NCBI GenBank assembly: GCA_017386965.1
Contig: JAFOGE010000225.1
Coordinates: 1-7,333, forward strand
DNA length: 7,333 nucleotides
From: Clostridia bacterium
GTDB lineage: Bacteria > Bacillota > Clostridia > Oscillospirales > CAG-272
Direction: 5' to 3'
Positions 1-5,379 of this stretch are shown in pieces. How positions within the stretch are numbered: position 1 is the first letter of the stretch; each line of letters starts with the position of its first letter. Below the pieces are notes generated by a model. The model did no database searches. It worked only from the letters and a program-made list of their open reading frames with translations, and had not been told where the DNA came from. The position numbers were made by a program, and so were the translations under genes.

Positions 1-705
1 ATCGTCATAGACCTCCTGCGGCTTGCCGATCTGCTGAAGCACACCGAGCTTCATAACGACGATCATATCGGAGATGGACATTGCCTCCTCCTGGTCGTGC
101 GTAACGAAGATGGTGGTAATGCCGGTTTCCTTCTGAATGCGGCGGATCTCCTCACGGGTCTGCAGACGAAGTCTTGCATCCAGGTTGGAGAGCGGCTCGT
201 CAAGGAGCAGTACACGCGGCATTTTGACCAGCGCGCGGGCAATGGCCACACGCTGCTGCTGACCGCCCGAAAGCTCACTGGGCTTGCGGTCCATCAGCTC
301 GTCGATCTGCACCAGGCGTGCAGCCTCCTGCGCTCTCTCGAGCATCACGTCCTTGGAGAGCTTGTCTGCGCCCTTCAGATTCTGCAGGGGGAAGAGAATG
401 TTTTGCTTTACCGTCATGTGAGGATAAAGCGCGTAGTTCTGGAAGACCAGACCAATGCCACGGTTCTCCGGAGAGAGCTCGGTCACGTCGTCGTCACCGA
501 AGAAGATCTTTCCGCCCGTGGGCTTCTGCAGACCGCTGATCATGTACAGCGTCGTGCTCTTTCCGCAGCCGGAGGGGCCAAGCAGGCCGATCAGCTTACC
601 GTCCGGGATCTCAAAGGTAAAGTCGTTGACTGCAACGACCTCCTCGCCGGACTTCTTGTTGCGACTGGGAAAGACTTTTGTCAGATTTTGCAAAACAACC
701 TTCAT
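1..705 (-). CDS. CUT1-type (UgpC/MalK/MsmX-like) ABC transporter ATP-binding protein, C-terminus cut off by the window edge
   Basis: This is the cytoplasmic ATPase that would energise an importer for sugars or related solutes. The window holds residues 1-235 of a protein that is usually about 350-380 residues long. All nucleotide-binding motifs are visible: Walker A GPSGCGKST (43-51), Q-loop glutamine in VFQNYALYPHM (Q89), signature LSGGQQQR (145-152), Walker B VLLLDEP (165-171), D-loop SNLDA (173-177) and H-loop histidine in VTHDQEEA (H203). The phrases QNYALYPHMTV and THDQEEAM are typical of the UgpC/MalK/MsmX group. The C-terminal TOBE/OB regulatory part lies outside, so the substrate and any sugar-PTS control cannot be judged. 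The start ATG at 705 has AAAGGG about 8 nt upstream. It follows the RDD gene by 58 bp with no clear terminator, so readthrough is possible. No permease or binding protein is in view, so the ATPase could serve several transporters, as MsmX does; that is inference. Confidence 0.95.
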   Translation of the reverse strand, partial: MKVVLQNLTKVFPSRNKKSGEEVVAVNDFTFEIPDGKLIGLLGPSGCGKSTTLYMISGLQKPTGGKIFFGDDDVTELSPENRGIGLVFQNYALYPHMTVKQNILFPLQNLKGADKLSKDVMLERAQEAARLVQIDELMDRKPSELSGGQQQRVAIARALVKMPRVLLLDEPLSNLDARLRLQTREEIRRIQKETGITTIFVTHDQEEAMSISDMIVVMKLGVLQQIGKPQEVYDD

Positions 706-763
706 GAAAAAACCCTTTCTTGCTTTTGCTTTGAATTTTTATTTTAATTTTGTTTTTGCCAAA

Positions 764-1516
764 TCAGGATTTGGAGCGCTCCACCTGCTCTGCGTGAATG
801 CGCTTGCGATATTCCAGCATCGCCTCCTCGGATTCGAAGATCCGCTGCGAGGCAAGCTCGACCACGACCGTACCGGCCATCAGATCGTGAATGCAGGAAT
901 GGGTCTTGGTTGCGATGAGAAGGCCGATCTGAAGAACCAAGAAAGCCAGAAGGATCAGGGTGCCCTCGATTCCGAGAGATCCCATAAGGATCATCAGAAC
1001 GATCGCAACGGGAACCATGGTTTCCACCGTGCATTTTCCAAGTAAGGTTCTGGCAAAGAGTGCCAGGGAGGAGATGCGTACGCCGTCCGCCCGCATCAAA
1101 GCGATCCCAAAGACCTTTTTACCAACCGTTTGCCCGTTCTTAAACAGGAGCGGAATCAAAAATTCCAGCAGGAGGAAGGCCAGAAGAATACTCAAGGAGG
1201 AGATCAAGAGAATCAAGCTCAGCATCATGCTGTATGCATGCGTCGCCTTCTCGTCCTTATTCAGTGCCTCGAGTGCATCGTCATAGCGCTCCCTTTCGAC
1301 CGCAGTCATCTCGGAATAATCGGCGTTCAGATCCACACCGTACTGATCGGCGTACTCCTTTTTGGCTGCATTCAGTGTTTCCTGATAGCCATCGTAGCCA
1401 AAGGCGGTCGATAGCAGGAACGCGACACCCGTAATCAGGATCACCAAAAGGATCAGATCCAGAAGATAGGCCGAAAACCGTCTGAGCATGCTTGCTTTTT
1501 GCAGATCTGAGATCAT
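764..1516 (-). CDS. RDD-family integral membrane protein
   Basis: This 250-residue protein has the RDD-family pattern: an Arg/Asp start to the first helix (MLRRFSAYLLDLILL; R12/R13 and D20), the block NGQTVGKKVFGIALM (127-141) that usually follows the second helix, and a final IHDLMAGTVVV (209-219; D211). Hydrophobic segments lie at about 17-38, 97-125, 164-182 and 183-203. A charged, Glu/Asp/Tyr-rich segment (about 42-95) lies between the first two helices, longer than in many short RDD proteins, and the tail is charged. The molecular role of most RDD proteins is unknown; ion or solute movement has been proposed for some. The frame is open up to an ATG at 1654, but that codon lies at or before the predicted transcription start. 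ATG 1516 has GGAGGA 6 nt upstream, so it was chosen. Expression may be controlled by the folded leader described separately. It sits alone behind its own promoter, upstream of the ABC ATPase. Confidence 0.88.
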   Translation of the reverse strand: MISDLQKASMLRRFSAYLLDLILLVILITGVAFLLSTAFGYDGYQETLNAAKKEYADQYGVDLNADYSEMTAVERERYDDALEALNKDEKATHAYSMMLSLILLISSLSILLAFLLLEFLIPLLFKNGQTVGKKVFGIALMRADGVRISSLALFARTLLGKCTVETMVPVAIVLMILMGSLGIEGTLILLAFLVLQIGLLIATKTHSCIHDLMAGTVVVELASQRIFESEEAMLEYRKRIHAEQVERSKS

Positions 1517-1636
1517 GATGGATCCTCCGTTTCTCGCATTTTCGTTACACTGCGTAAAAAAACGGCATCGCGTCGGAGGATCGGCGCTCGGGAAATGGCC
1601 GAAAACAGGAAAACGATGTCGAGTTTGCTTGGTAAC
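1517..1636 (-). promoter_or_regulatory. 5' leader of the RDD gene with a possible ribosome-binding-site-hiding hairpin
   Basis: The predicted untranslated leader is about 120 nt. It contains a perfect 9-bp inverted repeat: GATCCTCCG (reading 1582 to 1574 in the RNA sense) pairs with CGGAGGATC (1529 to 1521), and the second arm contains the whole GGAGGA ribosome binding site. A second pairing, CCGTTT (1565-1560) with AAACGG (1532-1527), overlaps the same site. A seven-T run follows ATGCCG in the leader, and that ATGCCG could pair imperfectly with an upstream CGGCCAT, giving a weak terminator-like alternative. The repeats are seen directly; a regulatory role is inference. I do not recognise any known riboswitch family here. 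Confidence 0.4.
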
Positions 1637-1642
1637 ATACCT

Positions 1643-1671
1643 ATTATACCACATTCTTTTCTAAAAATCTA
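1643..1671 (-). promoter_or_regulatory. SigA-type extended -10 promoter for the RDD gene
   Basis: On the minus strand a perfect TATAAT (1648-1643) is preceded by TGG, making an extended -10 (TGnTATAAT). The best -35 at 17-bp spacing is TAGATT (1671-1666), which matches TTGACA at only three positions. The extended -10 and the A-tracts immediately upstream plausibly compensate. The predicted start is near 1636. Confidence 0.7.
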
Positions 1672-1674
1672 CAC

Positions 1675-1712
1675 TTTTTTCAATATTTTTATAACATTTT
1701 TATAATATTTTT
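1675..1712 (-). promoter_or_regulatory. Phased A-tracts upstream of the RDD promoter (UP element or curved DNA)
   Basis: Read on the plus strand, T-tracts of at least five begin at 1675/1676, 1686, 1697 and 1708, an 11-bp step close to the helical repeat. On the minus strand these are A-tracts lying just upstream of the weak -35. Such arrays bend DNA and can act as UP elements for the RNA polymerase alpha subunit. The spacing is seen directly; the role is inferred. Confidence 0.5.
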
Positions 1713-1750
1713 ACGCTTCCGTCGGCATCGTCGCCCATTTCCATAAAAGA

Positions 1751-1790
1751 GGCGAGAGAGAAGGCAAAAAGATCGCACTTCCCTCTCGCC
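1751..1790 (-). terminator. Intrinsic terminator of the pepP-like/plsY/methyltransferase operon
   Basis: GGCGAGAGGGAAG and CTTCTCTCTCGCC pair over 13 positions (twelve Watson-Crick pairs and one G-U) around a 14-nt loop. On the minus strand the stem is followed by TCTTTTATGG. It starts 13 bp beyond the stop of the 108-residue gene, which closes the leftward four-gene unit. The plus-strand side lacks a T run, so it is probably one-directional. Confidence 0.85.
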
Positions 1791-1803
1791 GTCCGAGCGT
1801 CGG

Positions 1804-2130
1804 TCAGCGGTAATATACGTAAAAGACGATAATCGTCCGTTCGCGCCCGTCATGCTCAAGATCGGGAGCCGTAATCACGACACCGTCCTTGGAGAGCAGC
1901 TCCCAGGCCTGCATCTGCTCGATCTTGCAGCGGAAGATCACGTCCGCAGAGGCAAACACCAAAAGCTCGTCATCACGGATGTTCAATCCTCCGTTCTTGC
2001 CGATGACCTCCTCCACACCGTCGATCTTCTCGGTGACGTAGCGGATATGATGGTTTGCCATCTGTCTTGCCATCTCCCAACGGTATTGCTTGCTGTTAGG
2101 GTTCTTCTTTTTGGAAAAGAGCTTGAACAT
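1804..2130 (-). CDS. Small uncharacterised protein, last gene of the plsY operon
   Basis: This is a 108-residue protein I do not recognise. The N-terminus is strongly basic (MFKLFSKKKNPNSKQYR). The middle (about 18-60) is mixed charged and polar with HHIRYVTEKIDGVEEVIGKNGGLNIRDDELLVF, and the C-terminal half alternates hydrophobic and polar residues like beta strands, ending IIVFYVYYR. There is no signal peptide or convincing membrane helix, so a cytoplasmic protein is likely. The start is well supported: AGGAGG lies 4 nt before ATG 2130 and its first A is the last base of the upstream methyltransferase's TGA, so translation is probably coupled. A strong terminator follows 13 bp after the stop. 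Its fixed place behind the methyltransferase hints at a linked role, but no function can be read from the sequence. Confidence 0.85.
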   Translation of the reverse strand: MFKLFSKKKNPNSKQYRWEMARQMANHHIRYVTEKIDGVEEVIGKNGGLNIRDDELLVFASADVIFRCKIEQMQAWELLSKDGVVITAPDLEHDGRERTIIVFYVYYR

Positions 2131-2139
2131 AGATCCTCC

Positions 2140-3297
2140 TCAGCCGCCGAGCAAAAAGGCCCTTGCCGCGGCATATTCCTGCCGTAAATTCTCCGCCTCG
2201 CGGGAGGCGGGATCAAAGTGCGGCTTTTTCAAGGCGCGCAGCATAATATTCTTGGGGGTTTCCTCGGGGTCGATCAGCTCCAGAGCGCACACCGCATAGC
2301 CGTTGGCCTCCAGGAGCTTCAGACGCAATGCATCCGTCGCCGCATCGCAAAGCTTCTGTCGAAGCATGGAATGCTCCGTGACAAAGGAAAGCGGTGCGCA
2401 TTGGATGGTGTGATTCAGCTCGTGATGGCAGCAGGGGGTGGAAAGAATGACGTCCGCTCCCCACTCCATTGCCTTCCCCAACACCAGGTCGGTCGCCGTA
2501 TCACAGGCGTGAAGCGAGATGACAAGATGCACGTGCTCTCCCGTATCGTAGCGACTTACGTCCCCATGTAAGAATTCCAGACCGTCAAAGTGCAATTTCT
2601 GTGCCACCTCATTGCAATAAGCGATGACGTCAGGCTTCAGATCCACGCCGGTCATACGGACCTGCCGTCCGAGAACATTCGCAAAATAATGATAGACCGC
2701 AAAGGAAAGATAGCTTTTTCCGCAGCACAGGTCGCAAATACGAAGGGTTCCCTCTTTGGGAAGCGCGTGCAGACAGTCACGGATCAGCTCCAGAAAACGG
2801 TTGATCTGACGGAACTTGGATTGCTTCTTATCGTGGACACGTCCCGTGGCATCACTGACGTCCAAAAGGCGCAGAAAAGGCTCATCCCCTTGCAGAATGC
2901 GCTCCTTTTTGCGGTCATTTCCCTGCACCTTTGCGCGTTGCACATCCCCATCCTGTAAGGCACGGCGCAGGCGGTCACCACCAAGAAGGGTGGCCTTCCC
3001 GGACCGCGAAACCCGCAATTCGGCATCCCCTGCCGTGGTCAGAAGATTCACCTGGCCAAAGTCCTCGGCAAGCTCCGAAAAGCGAGCGACGTCATCCAAG
3101 GAAAGATTCTCATGCTTTGCTTTGTTGTCCGCGCAAAAGATTTCCATCTGCGCCACCGTTCGTCCCCCCAGCACGCGCGGAGTCAGAACGGCGCGACGCA
3201 CGGCAGCATCCCTCGGCTTGGAGAAGACGGCCTTCTTTACCGTTCCCTTCGAAAGGGCCAGAGAGAGCAGCTCGGCAAGCTGTTCATAGGGCGTCAT
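2140..3297 (-). CDS. SAM-dependent methyltransferase of the Methyltransf_32 type
   Basis: This 385-residue protein has a class I (Rossmann) methyltransferase fold in its second half. Motif I is ICDLCCGKSYLSFAVYHYF (187-205), in which DLCCGKSYLS resembles the DxGCGKGxLS signature of the METTL25/GSTCD-type domain (Methyltransf_32). The acidic ribose-binding end of strand 2 is VDLKPDV (D219). GDVSRY (245-250) probably contacts the adenine. SLHACDTATDLVLGKA (261-276) and the Cys/His-rich TPCCHHELN (287-295) follow and are typical of the group. The N-terminal 150 residues form a separate region without motifs I can name, possibly for substrate binding. The substrate is unknown; related proteins are often assumed to act on RNA. 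The start ATG overlaps the plsY stop as ATGA, with GAGGA 7 nt upstream inside plsY. The gene is thus tightly coupled between plsY and the small 108-residue protein. Confidence 0.88.
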   Translation of the reverse strand: MTPYEQLAELLSLALSKGTVKKAVFSKPRDAAVRRAVLTPRVLGGRTVAQMEIFCADNKAKHENLSLDDVARFSELAEDFGQVNLLTTAGDAELRVSRSGKATLLGGDRLRRALQDGDVQRAKVQGNDRKKERILQGDEPFLRLLDVSDATGRVHDKKQSKFRQINRFLELIRDCLHALPKEGTLRICDLCCGKSYLSFAVYHYFANVLGRQVRMTGVDLKPDVIAYCNEVAQKLHFDGLEFLHGDVSRYDTGEHVHLVISLHACDTATDLVLGKAMEWGADVILSTPCCHHELNHTIQCAPLSFVTEHSMLRQKLCDAATDALRLKLLEANGYAVCALELIDPEETPKNIMLRALKKPHFDPASREAENLRQEYAAARAFLLGG

Positions 3298-4055
3298 TTG
3301 GATTCCTCATCGGGACCATCCTCGGACGCTCCCTTTTTCTTCTTTGAAATTTTGGAAAAATCGATCTTGGATTCCTTTCCCTCCCACAAGCGCTTGAGAT
3401 TCTCGCGGTGCATATAGACCACGAAGATGGCTGCCACGACTGCCATAGCAACGTTGAGGCCGTCATTGGCAAAGGCGCGCAGGATCAGGGGATAGAGCAT
3501 GGCGCACATGACCGACGCCAGAGAAATGTAGCGCGTTCCGATCGCAATGACCAGAAAAATACCCAGCAGGATCAGAAAGGTGATGGGGCTGATGGTAAGC
3601 ACCACCATAGCAAGGCAGGCCACGCCCTTCCCTCCGCGGAAGCGGTAATAGAGCGGAAACATATGGCCAAACATGACGAAGAATCCGGCAATCGCGCCGC
3701 CGTCCGATTCCCAGATCAGCTTTCCGAGGATCACGGCCACAGCAGCCTTCAGAAGATCAAAGGCAAAGGTAGCGATCGCCGCCTTTTTGCCATACGTACG
3801 AAGCATATTGGTCGTTCCGGCGTTTCCGCTTCCGAATTCACGGATATCCTCGTGATAAAACACACGGGAGATCAGGATCGCAGGATTGATGCTTCCCAAA
3901 AGATAGGGGACCGCAATGCAGAGCAGTGCACCCAGCAATCGAACCAGACCGCTCCAGGCGCCCTCCAGCTCCAGGTGATGGATGATCAGATCCACCAGAT
4001 TCCAATAGCGCTGAACGGTAACGGTGTCCGAAAGCGCTGTCATTGCAAATACCAT
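3294..4055 (-). CDS. plsY: Acyl-phosphate:glycerol-3-phosphate acyltransferase PlsY
   Basis: PlsY is the membrane enzyme that transfers an acyl group from acyl-phosphate to glycerol-3-phosphate, making lysophosphatidic acid at the first step of phospholipid synthesis. All three conserved loops are present: GSINPA (54-59), with the DIREFGSGNAGTTNMLR block (70-86); GHMFPLYYRFRGGKGVA (130-146); and HRENLKRLWEGKE (216-228). Several hydrophobic helices lie between them (about 40-60, 94-112, 120-135, 145-173, 178-193 and 199-215). At 253 residues it exceeds the usual length of about 200. It carries about 40 extra N-terminal residues and a basic-then-acidic tail (KKKKGASEDGPDEESK). The start ATG 4055 has AGGAGG 5 nt upstream; Met5 would place that site too far away. 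It begins 12 bp after the peptidase gene and overlaps the methyltransferase start by 4 bp. The acyl-phosphate supplier PlsX is not in the window. Confidence 0.96.
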   Translation of the reverse strand: MVFAMTALSDTVTVQRYWNLVDLIIHHLELEGAWSGLVRLLGALLCIAVPYLLGSINPAILISRVFYHEDIREFGSGNAGTTNMLRTYGKKAAIATFAFDLLKAAVAVILGKLIWESDGGAIAGFFVMFGHMFPLYYRFRGGKGVACLAMVVLTISPITFLILLGIFLVIAIGTRYISLASVMCAMLYPLILRAFANDGLNVAMAVVAAIFVVYMHRENLKRLWEGKESKIDFSKISKKKKGASEDGPDEESK

Positions 4056-4067
4056 AGTGTCCTCCTG

Positions 4068-5147
4068 TCAGAAAAGCTCGATCAGCTCTTTGGGGCTCTT
4101 GGTGAAGTTGCGGACGCTGCCGTCCGTACCGATCGCCACCATATCCTCAATACGGCATCCGTATTTGCCGGCATCGTAAATACCGGGCTCTACGGTCACC
4201 ACGTGCCCGCGTTTCAGCACACTATCGGGCTTTGCGGCGAAGGAGAGGCGAGGATTCTCGTGAATAAACATTCCAACGCCGTGTCCTAAGGAGTGTCCAA
4301 ACATCCCCTTGTATCCCGCGCCGTCGATGATGTCCCGCGCGATCCGATCCATCTCACGGCAGGAAGCGCCCTCGCAAAGCGCATCCAGTGCCGCTGTCTG
4401 TGCGGAAAGCACGGTATGATAAAGGCGCTTTTCTTCCTCGCCTGCACGGCCAAGGAATACGGTACGGGTCATATCCGAGCAATAGCCGTCTGCCTTTGCT
4501 CCAAAATCCATCGTCAGGAAGCCGCGCTCCAGGCGGCATCTGCGGGGAACGCCGTGCGGACGTGCGGAATTGGTTCCGGATACCGCGATCGTGGGGAAGG
4601 CAATGTCCTCTGCTCCGTTGCGGCGCATAAAGAATTCCAGCTCCAGAGCAACCTCGATCTCGGTCATATCGGGATGCAGAACGCCGAGGATATGCGAAAA
4701 CGCCGCATCGGTGATGGACTGCGCATGCGCAATCGTATCAAGCTCCCGCTCATCCTTGATCAAGCGAAGCTCGGTCAGGATCGCGGATGCGCCGCCCGAA
4801 AGCGTAAAATCCTTCAACGCATTGCAATAGCGCTCGTATTCTGCGCAGGAGAGCGCCTGCTCCTCGGTTGCAACCGTCTTGCAGGCATTGTCCGAAAGAA
4901 GACCTGCCACGCAAAGCAGCTGTCCCCCCTCGGGAATCATGACCGTCAGCTCGGAGCTGCACTCCGCGCGTGCCGCCTCCGCATAGCGGAAATCCGTGAT
5001 CAGGTAGGATTGCCCCTTGGTGACCAAAACGAGGCCGTCGTCAAAATCGAAGTCCGAAAGATAGCGCTGATTGGTCTTGTCGGAGATGATTGCGGCATCC
5101 TTCCCCGCCTTTTCCAAGAGCGCCTTAAAATTGCTTAAATGTGACAT
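4068..5147 (-). CDS. M24-family aminopeptidase (Xaa-Pro aminopeptidase/dipeptidase type)
   Basis: This 359-residue protein has the two-part build of the cytoplasmic proline peptidases: a creatinase-like N-terminal domain (about 4-125) and a C-terminal pita-bread metallopeptidase domain (about 130-359). The five metal ligands are present: D214 (MDFGA), D225 (SDMTRT), H289 (GHSLGHGVG), E320 (TVEPG) and E334 (RIEDM). The supporting histidines H198 (ARPHG) and H296 (FIHENP) are also there. The length matches the short YqhT/YpdF group rather than the longer PepP of about 440 residues. It would cleave peptide bonds involving proline in dipeptides or short peptides, using two metal ions. The frame is open up to ATG 5210, but GAAAGGAG lies 5 nt before ATG 5147, so the product starts MSHLSNF. 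It is the first gene of the leftward operon, followed by plsY after 12 bp. Whether it acts as an aminopeptidase or a dipeptidase cannot be told from the sequence. Confidence 0.93.
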   Translation of the reverse strand: MSHLSNFKALLEKAGKDAAIISDKTNQRYLSDFDFDDGLVLVTKGQSYLITDFRYAEAARAECSSELTVMIPEGGQLLCVAGLLSDNACKTVATEEQALSCAEYERYCNALKDFTLSGGASAILTELRLIKDERELDTIAHAQSITDAAFSHILGVLHPDMTEIEVALELEFFMRRNGAEDIAFPTIAVSGTNSARPHGVPRRCRLERGFLTMDFGAKADGYCSDMTRTVFLGRAGEEEKRLYHTVLSAQTAALDALCEGASCREMDRIARDIIDGAGYKGMFGHSLGHGVGMFIHENPRLSFAAKPDSVLKRGHVVTVEPGIYDAGKYGCRIEDMVAIGTDGSVRNFTKSPKELIELF

Positions 5148-5162
5148 AACTGCTCCTTTCAA

Positions 5163-5201
5163 AAGAGGGGGACATCCCCTCTTCTTCGGCCGCATTGCGG
5201 C
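5163..5201 (-). promoter_or_regulatory. Two hairpins in the 5' leader of the M24 peptidase operon
   Basis: The roughly 60-nt leader contains GCCGCA/TGCGGC (5201-5196 and 5194-5189), a compact palindrome, and a longer hairpin with AAGAGGGG pairing with CCCCTCTT (5183-5176 and 5170-5163) around a 5-nt loop. The second ends about 3 nt before the GAAAGGAG ribosome binding site and is followed by only a short T stretch. It could stabilise the mRNA 5' end or modulate ribosome access. A weak attenuator is the alternative. The stems are seen directly; the role is inferred. Confidence 0.4.
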
Positions 5202-5212
5202 TTTACCCATCT

Positions 5213-5221
5213 ATTATAGCA
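5213..5221 (-). promoter_or_regulatory. Extended -10 of the promoter for the M24 peptidase-plsY operon
   Basis: On the minus strand TGCTATAAT (5221-5213) is a perfect extended -10 element. No good -35 sits at 16-18 bp; a TTGTCT lies further upstream, at 22-bp spacing. An AT-rich tract precedes it. The predicted transcript starts near 5206, leaving a leader of about 60 nt before ATG 5147. Confidence 0.65.
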
Positions 5222-5290
5222 TATTTTTTTGGAAAAGTATAGACAAACTTGAAAATTTTATCCGCCTTTTGAAAAAAGACCGATATTTTT

Positions 5291-5297
5291 TTCGACA
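5291..5297 (+). promoter_or_regulatory. Spo0A box (0A box) upstream of spoIIGA
   Basis: TTCGACA is the exact reverse complement of the Spo0A recognition core TGTCGAA, and the flanking T-run extends the match. It is centred about 52 bp upstream of the predicted spoIIGA start, where Spo0A~P binds to activate spoIIG in Bacillus subtilis. The match is direct; binding is inferred. Confidence 0.65.
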
Positions 5298-5304
5298 TCC
5301 CCCA

Positions 5305-5313
5305 TTGTGACAA
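5305..5313 (+). promoter_or_regulatory. Possible second, weaker Spo0A site overlapping the -35
   Basis: TTGTGACAA is a near-perfect palindrome. Its reverse complement contains TGTCACA, which agrees with the 0A core TGTCGAA at five of seven positions. It overlaps the proposed -35 GTGACA. In the B. subtilis spoIIG promoter a 0A site likewise overlaps the -35. This is a weak match on its own and rests mainly on position. Confidence 0.35.
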
Positions 5314-5339
5314 ATTGCGCGCCCTGCTCGGGATATAAT
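5307..5339 (+). promoter_or_regulatory. spoIIG-type promoter with a stretched spacer
   Basis: A perfect -10 TATAAT (5334-5339) stands 21 bp from GTGACA (5307-5312), a five-of-six match to TTGACA. No acceptable -35 occurs at 16-18 bp. Known B. subtilis spoIIG also has good -35 and -10 boxes set too far apart (22 bp), so that it needs Spo0A~P to be used by SigA polymerase. The predicted start is near 5346, leaving a leader of about 34 nt before spoIIGA. Confidence 0.65.
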
Positions 5340-5379
5340 GAGAGCATGGAAATTTCTTACAGATCGGAGAGCCTGTGCC

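Noticed and set aside
97..747. Long plus-strand open frame opposite the ABC ATPase
   Set aside because: Its translation has no family motifs, while the minus strand carries every ABC ATPase motif in order; it is a shadow frame.
759..774. CCAAATC/GATTTGG palindrome at the RDD stop codon as a terminator
   Set aside because: The stem is AT-rich with a tiny loop, and on the minus strand it is followed by A-rich rather than T-rich sequence.
455..1045. Plus-strand open frame across the ABC ATPase/RDD junction
   Set aside because: It runs antisense to two well-supported genes and across their promoter-free gap, with no recognisable protein.
1517..1654. N-terminal extension of the RDD protein to ATG 1654
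   Set aside because: The ATG lies at the -10 box, the extension is not membrane-like, and ATG 1516 has GGAGGA at ideal spacing.
1678..1683. TTGAAA as the -35 of the RDD promoter
   Set aside because: It lies 29 bp from the TATAAT, far outside a usable spacer; it is part of the phased A-tract region.
3408..4289. 293-codon plus-strand open frame opposite plsY
   Set aside because: It is His/Asp/Gln-rich, low-quality protein typical of an antisense frame; PlsY motifs on the minus strand are unambiguous.
4293..5138. 281-codon plus-strand open frame opposite the M24 peptidase
   Set aside because: All catalytic residues of the peptidase are encoded on the minus strand; the plus frame has no motif or start signal.
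5148..5210. N-terminal extension of the M24 peptidase to ATG 5210
   Set aside because: The extension would translate through the leader hairpins and lies at the predicted transcript start; ATG 5147 has GAAAGGAG 5 nt upstream.
5338..5379. Upstream start for spoIIGA at ATG 5338
   Set aside because: This ATG overlaps the TATAAT box and precedes the predicted transcription start; the family's N-terminus begins at ATG 5380.
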